Shown here: positions 1-8,667 of the stretch, piece by piece
Numbering within the stretch: the stretch's first letter is position 1
Layout: the number at the start of each line of letters is the position of its first letter
Origin: PMG-095 sp037200885
GTDB lineage: Bacteria; Myxococcota_A; Polyangia; Polyangiales; Polyangiaceae
Reading direction: 5' to 3'
Assembly: GCA_037200885.1 (NCBI GenBank)
Contig: JBBCIN010000002.1
Location: forward strand, 2,294,001 to 2,358,000
DNA: 64,000 bases
Translations under genes and position numbers: made by a program
The notes under the pieces: model-generated
Database searches by the model: none
What the model saw: only the letters and a program-made list of their open reading frames with translations
Told to the model about the DNA's origin: nothing

Positions 1-332
1 CGTCGGGCAGCAGCGCGGAGACGACCCCGACGGCAGATAGCGCAATCTGGGCCAAAGCAGCGCGAGGCTTGCGAAACAACGACTTCGCCGAAACAGAGTC
101 TGCGCTCACCACGCTGGAGCGTGCGGGCAGCCCGACCGACCGCGAGGCTGCGCGCTTGATCCGCGCTCAACTCATGCTGCACCACGGCGATGCGAGCGGC
201 GCGCGCGCGCTGCTTCGAGATTTGGCCGACAATGCGCAATCGGCGCAGGTTCGTGTGAAGGCGCGTAGCTTGCTCGCTCAAGGCTCGGCGAAGTCGAATT
301 CAGCGCTCAACGTTGGCCCGAGCGGCACCTAA
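1..332 (+). CDS. C-terminal fragment of a helical-repeat (TPR-like) protein
   Basis: The frame is open from the left edge (first full codon at base 3) and ends at TAA 330-332, so only the C-terminal 109 residues are present. They are Ala/Leu/Arg-rich and read like two or three TPR-type helical hairpins (segments around LRNNDFAETESAL and HHGDASGARALLRDL). The composition resembles the C-terminal TPR part of the FecR-type protein encoded at 8668-9810, so this may be the tail of a similar regulator; that is inference. The downstream lipoprotein frame follows with no gap, which suggests co-transcription. Confidence 0.6.
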   Translation, partial: SGSSAETTPTADSAIWAKAARGLRNNDFAETESALTTLERAGSPTDREAARLIRAQLMLHHGDASGARALLRDLADNAQSAQVRVKARSLLAQGSAKSNSALNVGPSGT

Positions 333-383
333 GTGGCGATGAATCGTTGGCAGGTCAACAGGCGCAAATGGTGGGTCGGGGAC

Positions 384-1490
384 ATGCGGCAAAGGCTTGC
401 CAAGCAAGCATTGTGCGGGCTTGCGCTGTTGGCCTTTGGCTGCAGCGGACACGATATTAAGCTGAGCACGGGGAGCGGGGCGGGGGCCGGCGGTGGGGAC
501 GACTTGGGCGGAGAGGTTGGTGGCTCAGGGCCGAGCGGCAGAGCAGGTGGGGGCGGTGATAGTACGGGGGGATCTTATTCCGGTGACGTCGGCGGTCGCG
601 CCGATGGGCCCATGAGCGAGACGGGCGAAGCGGGACGAAGTGGCTGGATTGCGTACGACGCCGACCTCGACGCATTCGGCTCTACGGGCCGCCACATCCG
701 GCTCGCCACGGCGGACGGCGCCTGTATTCGGCCACTTACCGACGGCGCAGCGCAAGAAAAGCAGCCCGCGTTTTCGGCAGACGGCAAGCAAATCGCCTTT
801 GCCTCCGATAGCACCGGCATCTTCCAAATCTACGTCATGGATCTGGCGAACGGCCAGCGCGCGCAAATGACCAACGAGCCGCAGGGCGCATCATTTCCGT
901 CGTGGTCGCCGAACGGACAGACAATCGCGTTCGTCACGGGCGATGTCGAGGACCGGCGCAACAGCAGCAGCAGCGTCATGCTGGTCGACACCGCGACAAA
1001 AAAGACGAGCGTCCTCACTGCCGAAACAGAACCTCCTTACACCTGGTCCGCGTTCGACAGCGACACCCTGCTGCTGGTCGGCAATTCCGCGAGTCTGGTT
1101 GGCATCCACACGGACACGCTGGCTCAATACGACGTCGTGCCCTTCAATAGCCGGATCCCGAACCCGGCGTCGCCTTCGATTTCGCCGGACCGAACGCGTT
1201 ATGTCTTCAGCGACTATTGTGGCGGTCAGAACCAGCTTTACATCGCGCGCGTCGATGGCAAGACCGGGGACACCTGCGCCAATGCCATGCCCCTGGCCAG
1301 CAGCAGCGACGGACTAATTTCCGCCAGCTGGGGGCCGACTGGTTACGCGGCTGCGGAGACCACGCATCACGATATCGTGCTCGTGCCAAGTGACGGCACG
1401 CTCGGCATCAAGGTGCTGGTCAACACGGCCGCGCCGGAGCGAAACCCCGCATTCGCACCGACTTCGGTCTCCATCAACTGCACGCGGTAG
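384..1490 (+). CDS. TolB-like beta-propeller lipoprotein
   Basis: Predicted lipoprotein of 368 residues. The start ATG 384 is chosen because it gives a compact signal peptide (basic MRQRLAK, hydrophobic core, lipobox LAFGC); an in-frame GTG at 333, directly after the previous stop, would add 17 residues. A Gly/Ser-rich linker of about 60 residues follows the lipid Cys. The rest is a propeller with TolB/PD40-type blades, seen as repeats of the form DG..R.LT....E..PAFSADGKQIAFASD and PSWSPNGQTIAF. Such proteins are usually periplasmic scaffolds. No enzyme motif is visible and the partner is unknown. Confidence 0.75.
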   Translation: MRQRLAKQALCGLALLAFGCSGHDIKLSTGSGAGAGGGDDLGGEVGGSGPSGRAGGGGDSTGGSYSGDVGGRADGPMSETGEAGRSGWIAYDADLDAFGSTGRHIRLATADGACIRPLTDGAAQEKQPAFSADGKQIAFASDSTGIFQIYVMDLANGQRAQMTNEPQGASFPSWSPNGQTIAFVTGDVEDRRNSSSSVMLVDTATKKTSVLTAETEPPYTWSAFDSDTLLLVGNSASLVGIHTDTLAQYDVVPFNSRIPNPASPSISPDRTRYVFSDYCGGQNQLYIARVDGKTGDTCANAMPLASSSDGLISASWGPTGYAAAETTHHDIVLVPSDGTLGIKVLVNTAAPERNPAFAPTSVSINCTR

Positions 1491-1534
1491 GCCCTCGCGC
1501 GGCGCCGGGAGCGGCATCTGGTATACGTCGCCCG

Positions 1535-2461
1535 GTGCGCGCCGTGTTTTTTGGTACCCCTGCCATCGCAGTCCCCGCGCTGCGAGCGCTGGCTGAAGTC
1601 GCTGAAGTCGTTGCGGTCGTGTGCCAACCGGATCGACCTGCCGGACGTGGGCTCAACGTGCAATCGCCAGCGGTGAAGGTGGCGGCGCTCGAGTTGGGCT
1701 TCGAGGTCCACCAACCCGTAAAAGTAAAGACCGGGAATTTAGACGAGTGGCTCCGGGAGCGAACGCCGGACGTTGCGCTGGTGATGGCTTACGGACGCAT
1801 TCTACCGCCCGCGGTTTTGGCTGCCCCACGGCGCGGCTGCATGAATTTGCATGCCTCACTCTTGCCACGTTGGCGCGGCGCGGCGCCCATCAATTGGGCG
1901 ATCATGCACGGCGATGGCGAGACAGGGATCTGCTTGATGCAGATGGATGAGGGATTGGACACCGGTCCCGTCTACGCGCGCCGCTCGATCTCGATCGGCT
2001 TGGAGGAGACCGCGGGCGAGCTGAGCGAGCGCTTGGCCAGCACGGCTGCGGATCTGGTGCGCGATGAGCTCAGCCGCGCAGTCCATGGCTGGGTGGAAGC
2101 GGTACCCCAGGAGCACGAAAAGTCGACCCACGCGCCGCCCTTGGAACGCGCGGACGGCGCGCTCAATTTCTCGAAAACCGCTCGTGATCTGGTCAATCTC
2201 GTGCGCGGCCTCGCGCCGCGCCCCGGCGCGCACACCCTGCTCAACGGCAAGCCGCTGAAGATCGCCCAAGCCCGCCTCAGCGATGATCCCGCAGCCGGTG
2301 AACCCGGCCTGGTCAGCGTCGAGCAAAAGCGGGTCTTGGTCAGCACCATCGACGGAACTTTCGAACTCGTCCGCGCCCAACTCGAAGGCCGCAAAGAACT
2401 CCCCGCCCTCGACCTCATCAACGGCCGGGCCCTCAAGCCCGGCGACCGAATCGGCCAATAA
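1535..2461 (+). CDS. fmt: Methionyl-tRNA formyltransferase
   Basis: Formylates initiator Met-tRNA with 10-formyl-tetrahydrofolate in the cytoplasm. At 308 residues it has the normal family length. The N-terminal FFGTPAIAVPAL, the PDRPAGRG segment and the SLLPRWRGAAPINWAI block, which carries the hallmark S-L-L-P-R-[WY]-R-G-A-A-P motif, are all present, followed by ETGI and MDEGLDTGPVY. A C-terminal OB-like domain (about residues 205-308) completes it. The GTG start at 1535 places the FFGTP strand at residue 5, as in other Fmt proteins. No def gene is adjacent in the window. Confidence 0.95.
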   Translation: MRAVFFGTPAIAVPALRALAEVAEVVAVVCQPDRPAGRGLNVQSPAVKVAALELGFEVHQPVKVKTGNLDEWLRERTPDVALVMAYGRILPPAVLAAPRRGCMNLHASLLPRWRGAAPINWAIMHGDGETGICLMQMDEGLDTGPVYARRSISIGLEETAGELSERLASTAADLVRDELSRAVHGWVEAVPQEHEKSTHAPPLERADGALNFSKTARDLVNLVRGLAPRPGAHTLLNGKPLKIAQARLSDDPAAGEPGLVSVEQKRVLVSTIDGTFELVRAQLEGRKELPALDLINGRALKPGDRIGQ

Positions 2462-2588
2462 CCCAATTCGGCCCCCCGGCCGCTCTCTCCGTCGCTGGTA
2501 CGTGAACGTAAACATGCCCGTGAACGTGCCCGATCTCCTCTCACCTCTCGGACACGGCAGCGAACCGCGCTAGCCTCTCGCCACGCCG

Positions 2589-3131
2589 ATGGAGCTCACG
2601 GGTCGCTTCATCGAAACGATTCGGGGCGAGTTTCCGACGTTTCGTATCGTGCCGAAGCACGGCCACTGGCCATCACGCGTGATCGATCTCGCGCTGAAGG
2701 CGGTGACCTTCGGCGGGCAGCGCAGCTATCTCACTCGCTACCACACGGTAATCGGCAACACGCTGTACGTACCTCCAACCTGGGAGCGGATGAGCGATCT
2801 GGATCGAGTGATCCTCCTGCGGCACGAGCGAGTTCACTTGCGCCAGCGCCGCCGCTACGGTGCCTTCCTGATGACCTGGTTGTACCTGATCCCGTTCTTC
2901 CCGCTCGGCCTGGCGTATGGCCGAGCGCGCATCGAATGGGAGGCGTACGAAGAGACGCTGCGCGCGACCGCTGAGCTCCTGGGCTTAGAGGCCGCGCGCT
3001 CACCGAGCCTGCGCGCGCATATCGTGGAGCGCTTTACTGGACCCGAGTACGGCTGGATGTGGCCGTTCGAACGCTCGGTCCAAGCTTGGTACGATCGGGC
3101 GCTGGAGAACCTCTCAGAGGCCATCGAGTAG
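2589..3131 (+). CDS. HExxH-containing putative zinc metallopeptidase-like protein
   Basis: A 180-residue protein with the zinc-site motif H79-E-R-V-H83 in LRHERVHLRQ, followed by a hydrophobic stretch (about residues 93-110, LYLIPFFPLGLAYG) and an acidic helix EWEAYEET that could supply a third ligand. The layout resembles small membrane-associated minigluzincin-like proteins, but I do not recognise a named family. It lies three bases upstream of the Hsp70 gene, so the two are probably co-transcribed. Proteolytic activity is inferred from the motif only. Confidence 0.65.
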   Translation: MELTGRFIETIRGEFPTFRIVPKHGHWPSRVIDLALKAVTFGGQRSYLTRYHTVIGNTLYVPPTWERMSDLDRVILLRHERVHLRQRRRYGAFLMTWLYLIPFFPLGLAYGRARIEWEAYEETLRATAELLGLEAARSPSLRAHIVERFTGPEYGWMWPFERSVQAWYDRALENLSEAIE

Positions 3132-3134
3132 AAC

Positions 3135-5576
3135 ATGTCCACGGTCATCGGCATCGATCTCGGTACCACCAACACGGTCGTCTCCGTCGTTCGCGACGGT
3201 CAAGCGTCGGCTCTGCTGGACGAAGCTCAGCAAGTGCTGATCCCGTCGGTCGTGTCCTTCCACCCGAACGGCAACGTGCTGGTCGGTCGGGCCGCCAAGG
3301 AGCGTCGCATCGTCGATGCTTCGAATACGATTTATTCGATCAAGCGCTTGATTGGACGAAGTTGGGATTCGGACGAGGTCCGGCGCGCGCGTTCGCGCTT
3401 TCCGTTCGAGATGCGTGAAGGCCCCGGGCAGGCTGCGCTCGTCGTGGCGCGCGGCGAGACCTATACATTGCCCGAGATCAGCGCGTTCGTGCTGCGCAAG
3501 GCCAAGGGTGTGGCCGAGGCCGCGCTGGGCACGAGCATCGATCGCGCAGTGATCACGGTGCCGGCGAATTTCAACGATTTACAGCGCGCGGCGACCAAAG
3601 TCGCTGGGCGCGTGGCTGGCCTCGAGGTGATGCGCATCCTGAACGAGCCGACCGCCGCTGCGCTCGCCTACGGCTACGGCCGGGCGAGCTCGGAACGCGT
3701 GGCCGTGTACGATTTCGGCGGCGGCACCTTCGACGTCACGTTGCTCGATCTCTCGAACAACGTGTTCGAGGTGCTGGCAACCGCGGGCAATACCTTCCTC
3801 GGCGGCGACGACGTGGATCTCGCGATCGCTGAGCGCATGAGTGAACTTCTCGTCCTACGGCACCGGGTAGACGCGCGCTCCGATCTACAGATCTTCGAGC
3901 GACTACGAGCCGCCGCCGAGATCGTCAAACACCGGCTCTCGACCGAAAGCGAAGTGCGCGTCACCGTGGCAGAAGTCGCACACGGGCTCGGTGGTCGAAG
4001 CGTCGATTTCGATTTTTCGATGACCCGCCAAGAGCTCGAGCGCCTCGCCTTGCCGATCATCGACCGCACCTTCGACGTGTGCCGTGAAGCACTGGGCATC
4101 GCGCGCCTGGCGGCCAACGACTTCGATCAAGTGCTGATGGTAGGCGGCTCCACGCGCATCCCCATGGTGCGAAGCCGTGTGGAAGAGTTTTTCAAAATTC
4201 CCCTGCGCGCCAACATCAATCCGGATGAGGTGGTGGCGATCGGCGCGGCCATTCAAGCCGCCGCGTTGAGTGGCGCCGAGAAGCGCCGAGGCACGATCCC
4301 GCCCGCGCCGAGCCCCGCTTCTCGCCAGACCAAGCCCAAATTCAGCGATGCGCAGCTGCCGGAGGCCGCGCGCAAGCAGCCGAGCGCGCAGCCGACCGGC
4401 GTGGCCCCAGTGCGCGCTCGCTTCGAAAGCTCGCCGGCGATCCCCAGTACGCAGCCGTTTTTCGGTCGACCGCACGTGTCGACGCTGGCGGGAGTTCAGC
4501 CCGGTTCACGGCCAGCAAGTCCGACGCATGAGTCAACGCTCGGGGCTCTACGCAAAGCCCCATCGAACATACCGAGCACGCTTGGCGGGCTTGCTCCGCG
4601 CCAGGGCGTCAAGACCGGCCCGGGCCTGGGTCCCGAAGCCACGCGCGCGATCAGCGGCCCGACGCTGCTCAGCGCCGCGGACGAGGCTCAAAGTGCTCGT
4701 GAGGCGTTGAACGACGAGCTCGGTTTGCCGCTGGTCGGTGCGCCGCGCGCCGACCGCGAGGAGAGCGTCGCGTTCACCTTGGGCGATGCCGATTTCGTGG
4801 AGCTCGAGTCAGCACCGATTCAGCCAAGCTCGCGCACGCTGAGCGCCTACGGCACCGCCGCGCCGCCGCCGGCCACCGCGCTGGAGGATGAGGACGCACT
4901 GCCCTTGCCGGAGCTTCCCGACGAAGAGATCACGCGCGTCACCGCGCCGCCCGAACCGAGCGCTCCGCGCTCCTCGAGCCCCGCACTCGATGGGCCGTTC
5001 GGCACTGCTCGGATGCCGGCGGTGCCAGCCGCACTTTTCGTACCGATCGTGGCACCGCCCGCGCCGATCCCGGCGCCACCGTTCCCTGCGCCGCCCCCGC
5101 CCTACATCGCGCCGCCCAACTACGGCAGCTTCGAGCCCGTTCCGCCAACGCGTTCGTCGCGCCCCGCGCCGCTGCTGATCGACGTGACTCCGCTCACCCT
5201 GGCGGTGGAAACCGTGAACGGCTTTTGCGACGCGGTGATCGAGCGCAATACGCAAGTCCCTTGTGAGCGCACGCGCGTGTTCGTCACCGCTGTCGACCAG
5301 CAAACTCTGGTGCGCGTGCGTATCAGCCAGGGCGAATCCAGCCGATTCGCCGAAAATACCCTGCTCGGAGAGGTGGAACTGAGCGGTCTCAGCCCCGCGC
5401 CACGCGGTGAAACGCAGATCGCGGTGAGCTTTTCGCTCGATACCGGCGGCATGCTCAGCGTGAGTGCCAAGGACGTAGCGACGAACCGCGCGACCAGCAC
5501 CCAAGTGCGCCTGATCGCCCTGCCCGAGTCGGGCGAGATCGCGCGCATGATCCAAAGGAACGCTGCCCGTCAGTAG
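3135..5576 (+). CDS. DnaK-family Hsp70 with long disordered interdomain insert
   Basis: Hsp70-type ATPase of 813 residues. The nucleotide-binding domain occupies about residues 1-383 and shows GIDLGTTNTVVSV near the N terminus, YDFGGGTFDVTL near residue 191 and MVGGSTRIPMV near 334. A Pro/Ala/Ser-rich segment of about 290 residues (385-677) follows, including proline runs. A beta-type substrate-binding domain (LLIDVTPLTLAVE onward) ends the protein without the helical lid of housekeeping DnaK. The insert sits where canonical DnaK has a short allosteric linker. Paired with the J-domain gene 9 bp downstream, it is probably an accessory chaperone rather than the housekeeping DnaK. Confidence 0.9.
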   Translation: MSTVIGIDLGTTNTVVSVVRDGQASALLDEAQQVLIPSVVSFHPNGNVLVGRAAKERRIVDASNTIYSIKRLIGRSWDSDEVRRARSRFPFEMREGPGQAALVVARGETYTLPEISAFVLRKAKGVAEAALGTSIDRAVITVPANFNDLQRAATKVAGRVAGLEVMRILNEPTAAALAYGYGRASSERVAVYDFGGGTFDVTLLDLSNNVFEVLATAGNTFLGGDDVDLAIAERMSELLVLRHRVDARSDLQIFERLRAAAEIVKHRLSTESEVRVTVAEVAHGLGGRSVDFDFSMTRQELERLALPIIDRTFDVCREALGIARLAANDFDQVLMVGGSTRIPMVRSRVEEFFKIPLRANINPDEVVAIGAAIQAAALSGAEKRRGTIPPAPSPASRQTKPKFSDAQLPEAARKQPSAQPTGVAPVRARFESSPAIPSTQPFFGRPHVSTLAGVQPGSRPASPTHESTLGALRKAPSNIPSTLGGLAPRQGVKTGPGLGPEATRAISGPTLLSAADEAQSAREALNDELGLPLVGAPRADREESVAFTLGDADFVELESAPIQPSSRTLSAYGTAAPPPATALEDEDALPLPELPDEEITRVTAPPEPSAPRSSSPALDGPFGTARMPAVPAALFVPIVAPPAPIPAPPFPAPPPPYIAPPNYGSFEPVPPTRSSRPAPLLIDVTPLTLAVETVNGFCDAVIERNTQVPCERTRVFVTAVDQQTLVRVRISQGESSRFAENTLLGEVELSGLSPAPRGETQIAVSFSLDTGGMLSVSAKDVATNRATSTQVRLIALPESGEIARMIQRNAARQ

Positions 5577-5585
5577 TAGCCCGCC

Positions 5586-6122
5586 ATGCTTTCCGAACAA
5601 GCCGACATCGAACGCGTGTACGAGTGGGCAGCGGTGCTCGACGCTTCCAGCTACTACGAGCTACTCGGTCTGCTCGAGATCGCGGACGACGCCGCAGTGA
5701 AGGTCGCGTTCCATGAATTCGCCTTGGCCTTTCACCCGGACGCCCACACTGACTACGACTGGCATACGGCTGAGGTCTCGCGTCAGGTGTTTCAGCGCGG
5801 CGCCGAGGCGTACCGCGTCCTTTCACATCCGGTTCTGCGTCCGCGCTACGATCTGGCCTTGGCCAAAGGCCAACTCCGGCTCGGCGGCAGCGAGGTGCCA
5901 CGCGTCGCCAATGTGGGTGTAGGCGCCAAATCGCTCGACGAGCTGTGTCGAACTGCCTCGGCCAAGCGCTACGCCGGTCGCGCGGACGAGCTGATTTCGG
6001 CTGGCGATCTGAGCGGCGCCAAACGAGAATTGATGCTCGCTTTGCGCGAAGACGGCAACAATCCCGAGCTCGCGGAGCGGCTAGATGCCCTGGATCTGGC
6101 TCTATTTGCCATGGGAGCCTGA
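5586..6122 (+). CDS. J-domain co-chaperone
   Basis: A 178-residue protein with a J-domain near the N terminus: YYELLGL at 23-29, the HPD triad at residues 50-52, and RVLSHPVLRPRYDLAL closing the domain. Glycine/phenylalanine and zinc-finger regions of classical DnaJ are absent. The C-terminal half (about 115-178) is helical, TPR-like (AGDLSGAKRELMLALREDGNNPELAERL). It starts 9 bp after the Hsp70 stop, so the two probably form a dedicated chaperone pair in one operon. Confidence 0.85.
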   Translation: MLSEQADIERVYEWAAVLDASSYYELLGLLEIADDAAVKVAFHEFALAFHPDAHTDYDWHTAEVSRQVFQRGAEAYRVLSHPVLRPRYDLALAKGQLRLGGSEVPRVANVGVGAKSLDELCRTASAKRYAGRADELISAGDLSGAKRELMLALREDGNNPELAERLDALDLALFAMGA

Positions 6123-6399
6123 GCCTCCGGCGAGTGCGGAAGACGCTGGTCGCGCCCACCCCTTGGAATATTCCGGCACCAAAGGCAACCCTGCCGGGCG
6201 GGGTCGAACGTTCGGAACACTGCGTGGGGTCTAGCGATCTTCACCAGGAATGATAAAAGAGTGGCCCGCTCGGCTCCCGCCGAGACCGAAAATTGAACGG
6301 AAGCGTAGCAATTGATTAGGCTAGCGCTCCGGGATCCGATAGCGCCAAGCTTTCCTGACTCCTATCCCAAGTCCAGAAAGCGCATCCGCGAGGCTGATT

Positions 6400-7731
6400 G
6401 TGAAGATTTCCTGTCCTGCGTGCCAAGCTAAGTATTCGATTGCAGACGAGAAAGTTACTGACCGTCTCGCCAAAATCCGATGTCGCAAATGCGGAGCCAC
6501 GATCGTGATTGATGGCAAAGCGTCGCCAGCGCACGTGTACACCGCAGCCGGTGAGGCGCCCGACGCTACCGGCACGGTCGAGCAGGATGCGGCCGGTTCG
6601 CAGTACTCGGTCGACTTCGGTGAAGGCGATCAGCGAAACATGACCGTGTCGGAAATCGTCGCGGCCTACAACGCCGGCCAGGTGACCGCCGAAACCTACC
6701 TCTGGGCGGACGGCTTCGCCGATTGGAAAGCGCTCGGCGAGATCGAAGAAGTCGTCGAGGCTTTGCACGCCGCCACGCAGATTGCGGCGCCGGCTCCGGC
6801 CACCGCGACTCCGTCTCCTTGGTCTGCACCCGCGGCAGCGCCGCGCGCCGCGGCGCGCCCTGCGCGCGGCGCGGCTGCCGACCTCTTCGGCGGCATCGAG
6901 CACGCCGGCAGCGAAGAAGAAGTGCTGACCAGCGCGCCCGAGCACGGCGGTGGTGGTCATGGCGGCGGCGGTCACGCGGCACCCGTCCTCGGCGGCGGCG
7001 GTTCGAGTACTGGCGCGCGCAATGAGTCATCGGTGTTGTTCTCGCTCAGCGCGCTCACTTCGGCGTCGAGCCCGGTGGCCGCGAGCCGTCCAGCCTCACG
7101 CCCGATGACCTCCTCGGCCTCGCGTGATGACTCTGGTCTGATCGATCTGAAAGCGCTCACGGCCGCGGCCACGAAGAACGAGGCCGCACCCATGGCCGCG
7201 ATGGCCTCGCCCATTGGCGTCGCGCCGCCACTCGGCATCGCACCGCCACTCGGCATCGCCTCGCCGCTCGGTGGCGGCTTTGCCGCGTCTGCACAGCCGA
7301 GTCTGTATCCCTCCGCTGGCGGCAAGAGCAAGGCTCCGCTCTTCATCGGAGGCGGCGTCGTGCTGGCCGCGTTAATCGTCGCGGGCGCGATCGTGCTCAA
7401 GCCCCAACCACCGCCGCCTGCGCCAGCGCCCGTTGCCCTCGCGCCGACGCCTGCCGCGCCGACGCCCACTCCCACGCCGGTCATTACTGCGACGCCGCCA
7501 ACCACGGGCACCGCCCCGGAAGAAGCAGCGCCCAGTGCCAAGCCCGGCGCCGCGGCCGCCCCCAAGAAACCCTACACGGGCGGAGGCGGCGTTGCCGCTA
7601 AGAAGGCGCCCGCGGCAGCCGCGGCGGACCCCGGGGCAGCCGCGCCGGCGCCAGCACCCAAGCCCAAGCGGAGCGCCTGTGGCTGCGCGCCAAGTGACTT
7701 GATGTGCAACATGTCCTGCAGCGCCAAGTGA
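6400..7731 (+). CDS. MJ0042 zinc-ribbon / GYF_2 membrane protein, GltJ/AgmX-like
   Basis: A 443-residue protein. Residues 1-40 form an MJ0042-type zinc ribbon (C5-x2-C8 and C28-x2-C31). A GYF_2-like domain follows (about 65-115, VSEIVAAYNAGQVTAETYLWADGFADWKAL). A long Ala/Gly/Pro linker leads to one membrane span (about 315-337), then a Pro/Ala-rich region ending in a Cys-rich tail (CGCAPSDLMCNMSC). The zinc ribbon, GYF and single span match the N-terminal architecture of GltJ/AgmX gliding-motility proteins of Myxococcus; the TonB-like C-terminal domain of GltJ is not recognisable. The GTG start at 6400 places the ribbon at residue 5. Confidence 0.75.
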   Translation: MKISCPACQAKYSIADEKVTDRLAKIRCRKCGATIVIDGKASPAHVYTAAGEAPDATGTVEQDAAGSQYSVDFGEGDQRNMTVSEIVAAYNAGQVTAETYLWADGFADWKALGEIEEVVEALHAATQIAAPAPATATPSPWSAPAAAPRAAARPARGAAADLFGGIEHAGSEEEVLTSAPEHGGGGHGGGGHAAPVLGGGGSSTGARNESSVLFSLSALTSASSPVAASRPASRPMTSSASRDDSGLIDLKALTAAATKNEAAPMAAMASPIGVAPPLGIAPPLGIASPLGGGFAASAQPSLYPSAGGKSKAPLFIGGGVVLAALIVAGAIVLKPQPPPPAPAPVALAPTPAAPTPTPTPVITATPPTTGTAPEEAAPSAKPGAAAAPKKPYTGGGGVAAKKAPAAAAADPGAAAPAPAPKPKRSACGCAPSDLMCNMSCSAK

Positions 7732-7766
7732 GCCGCTAGCGCGGCACGCTTGGGCCTGCCGCGCCC

Positions 7767-7790
7767 CCCAGCGCGCCGAAGCGCGCTGGG
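7767..7790. terminator. Stem-loop between convergent genes
   Basis: A perfect 10-bp GC-rich stem (CCCAGCGCGC with GCGCGCTGGG) closes a CGAA tetraloop. It lies between the convergent genes ending at 7731 (+) and 7798 (-), so it could terminate both. There is no U-run. Confidence 0.55.
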
Positions 7791-7797
7791 CCTCAGC

Positions 7798-8574
7798 TCA
7801 GAGGCAGCTCCACTTATCGCTCTGGCAAACACAACCGCCGCCGGTATACGGACAAGCGTCGGTGCCGGTGCACGCGCTGTCCGCTGCTGGCTTCGTTGCC
7901 GGACAGCTCGTGCTACCGGGGGCACCTGCGGTGCCGACACCGCGGCCGCCAGCACCGTTGATGCTGCCGGCGAAGCCAGGGGCACCACCAAAGCCGTTAC
8001 TCGCTCCGCCGCCGCCCGTGATGCTGCCACCGCGACACGCCCACTTGCTCGTCTGCTCGCTGCAGCTGCAAGTGCCCATGCCCGCGTAAGTGCAATTGCC
8101 GGTGGCGGGCATACAAGCATCGCCGACCGTCGGCTTGGTTGCCGGGCACACTAACGTGGCTCGGCATTGCCACTCGCGCGTGGCGGCGGGCGCGCCTGCC
8201 ATGCCGCCGGGGAACGTGCCGCCGCCAGCGGTGCGCGCGCAGCTACAGCTCATGCCCGTGTACGTGCAGGTCGCTTGGTTCCCCGTGAGCGTGCAGGCGG
8301 AGGCATCCGCAGGCGCGGCGGCCGGACAGGCGGGGTTGTTCATCGCTCCCGCGAGCCCCGGGCTTCCGCCGTTACCAAAAGTGCGACCGCCTTGGCCCGG
8401 TCCGGCGCCGCCAGCCGCGGGCGCGCCCGCATTCGCCGGTCTGCCGGCAGCGCCTGGCGCGGCACCACCCGCGCTCTCGGAATCGCCATTGCCGTCGCTC
8501 GAACCACCGCACGAAGCGGTCAACGCGAGGCCTGCGACGAGCGCGAAACTGATGCCGTATCTGAGAGCTTTCAT
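7798..8574 (-). CDS. Cys-rich lipoprotein with Gly/Ala linkers
   Basis: Predicted secreted lipoprotein of 258 residues. ATG 8574 is preferred because it gives MKALRYGISFALVAGLALTASC, a textbook lipobox signal; longer in-frame starts only add unlikely residues. The mature protein alternates Gly/Ala-rich linkers with three Cys modules built on the pattern CPA..P....AC.......C.Y.G..C.C, each ending near a Trp (EWQCR, KWACR, KWSCL). These are probably three copies of one small disulfide-bonded unit. Function unknown; such proteins are abundant in Polyangia. Confidence 0.7.
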   Translation of the reverse strand: MKALRYGISFALVAGLALTASCGGSSDGNGDSESAGGAAPGAAGRPANAGAPAAGGAGPGQGGRTFGNGGSPGLAGAMNNPACPAAAPADASACTLTGNQATCTYTGMSCSCARTAGGGTFPGGMAGAPAATREWQCRATLVCPATKPTVGDACMPATGNCTYAGMGTCSCSEQTSKWACRGGSITGGGGASNGFGGAPGFAGSINGAGGRGVGTAGAPGSTSCPATKPAADSACTGTDACPYTGGGCVCQSDKWSCL

Positions 8575-8667
8575 GAGTTCTTCCTCGGGGTGCGGCGAGA
8601 GGCGGTACCCAAGTGTCAACCGTAATGACTTAGAAGTAACCACTGCGCTGGGAGGCAGGCAGCAATT

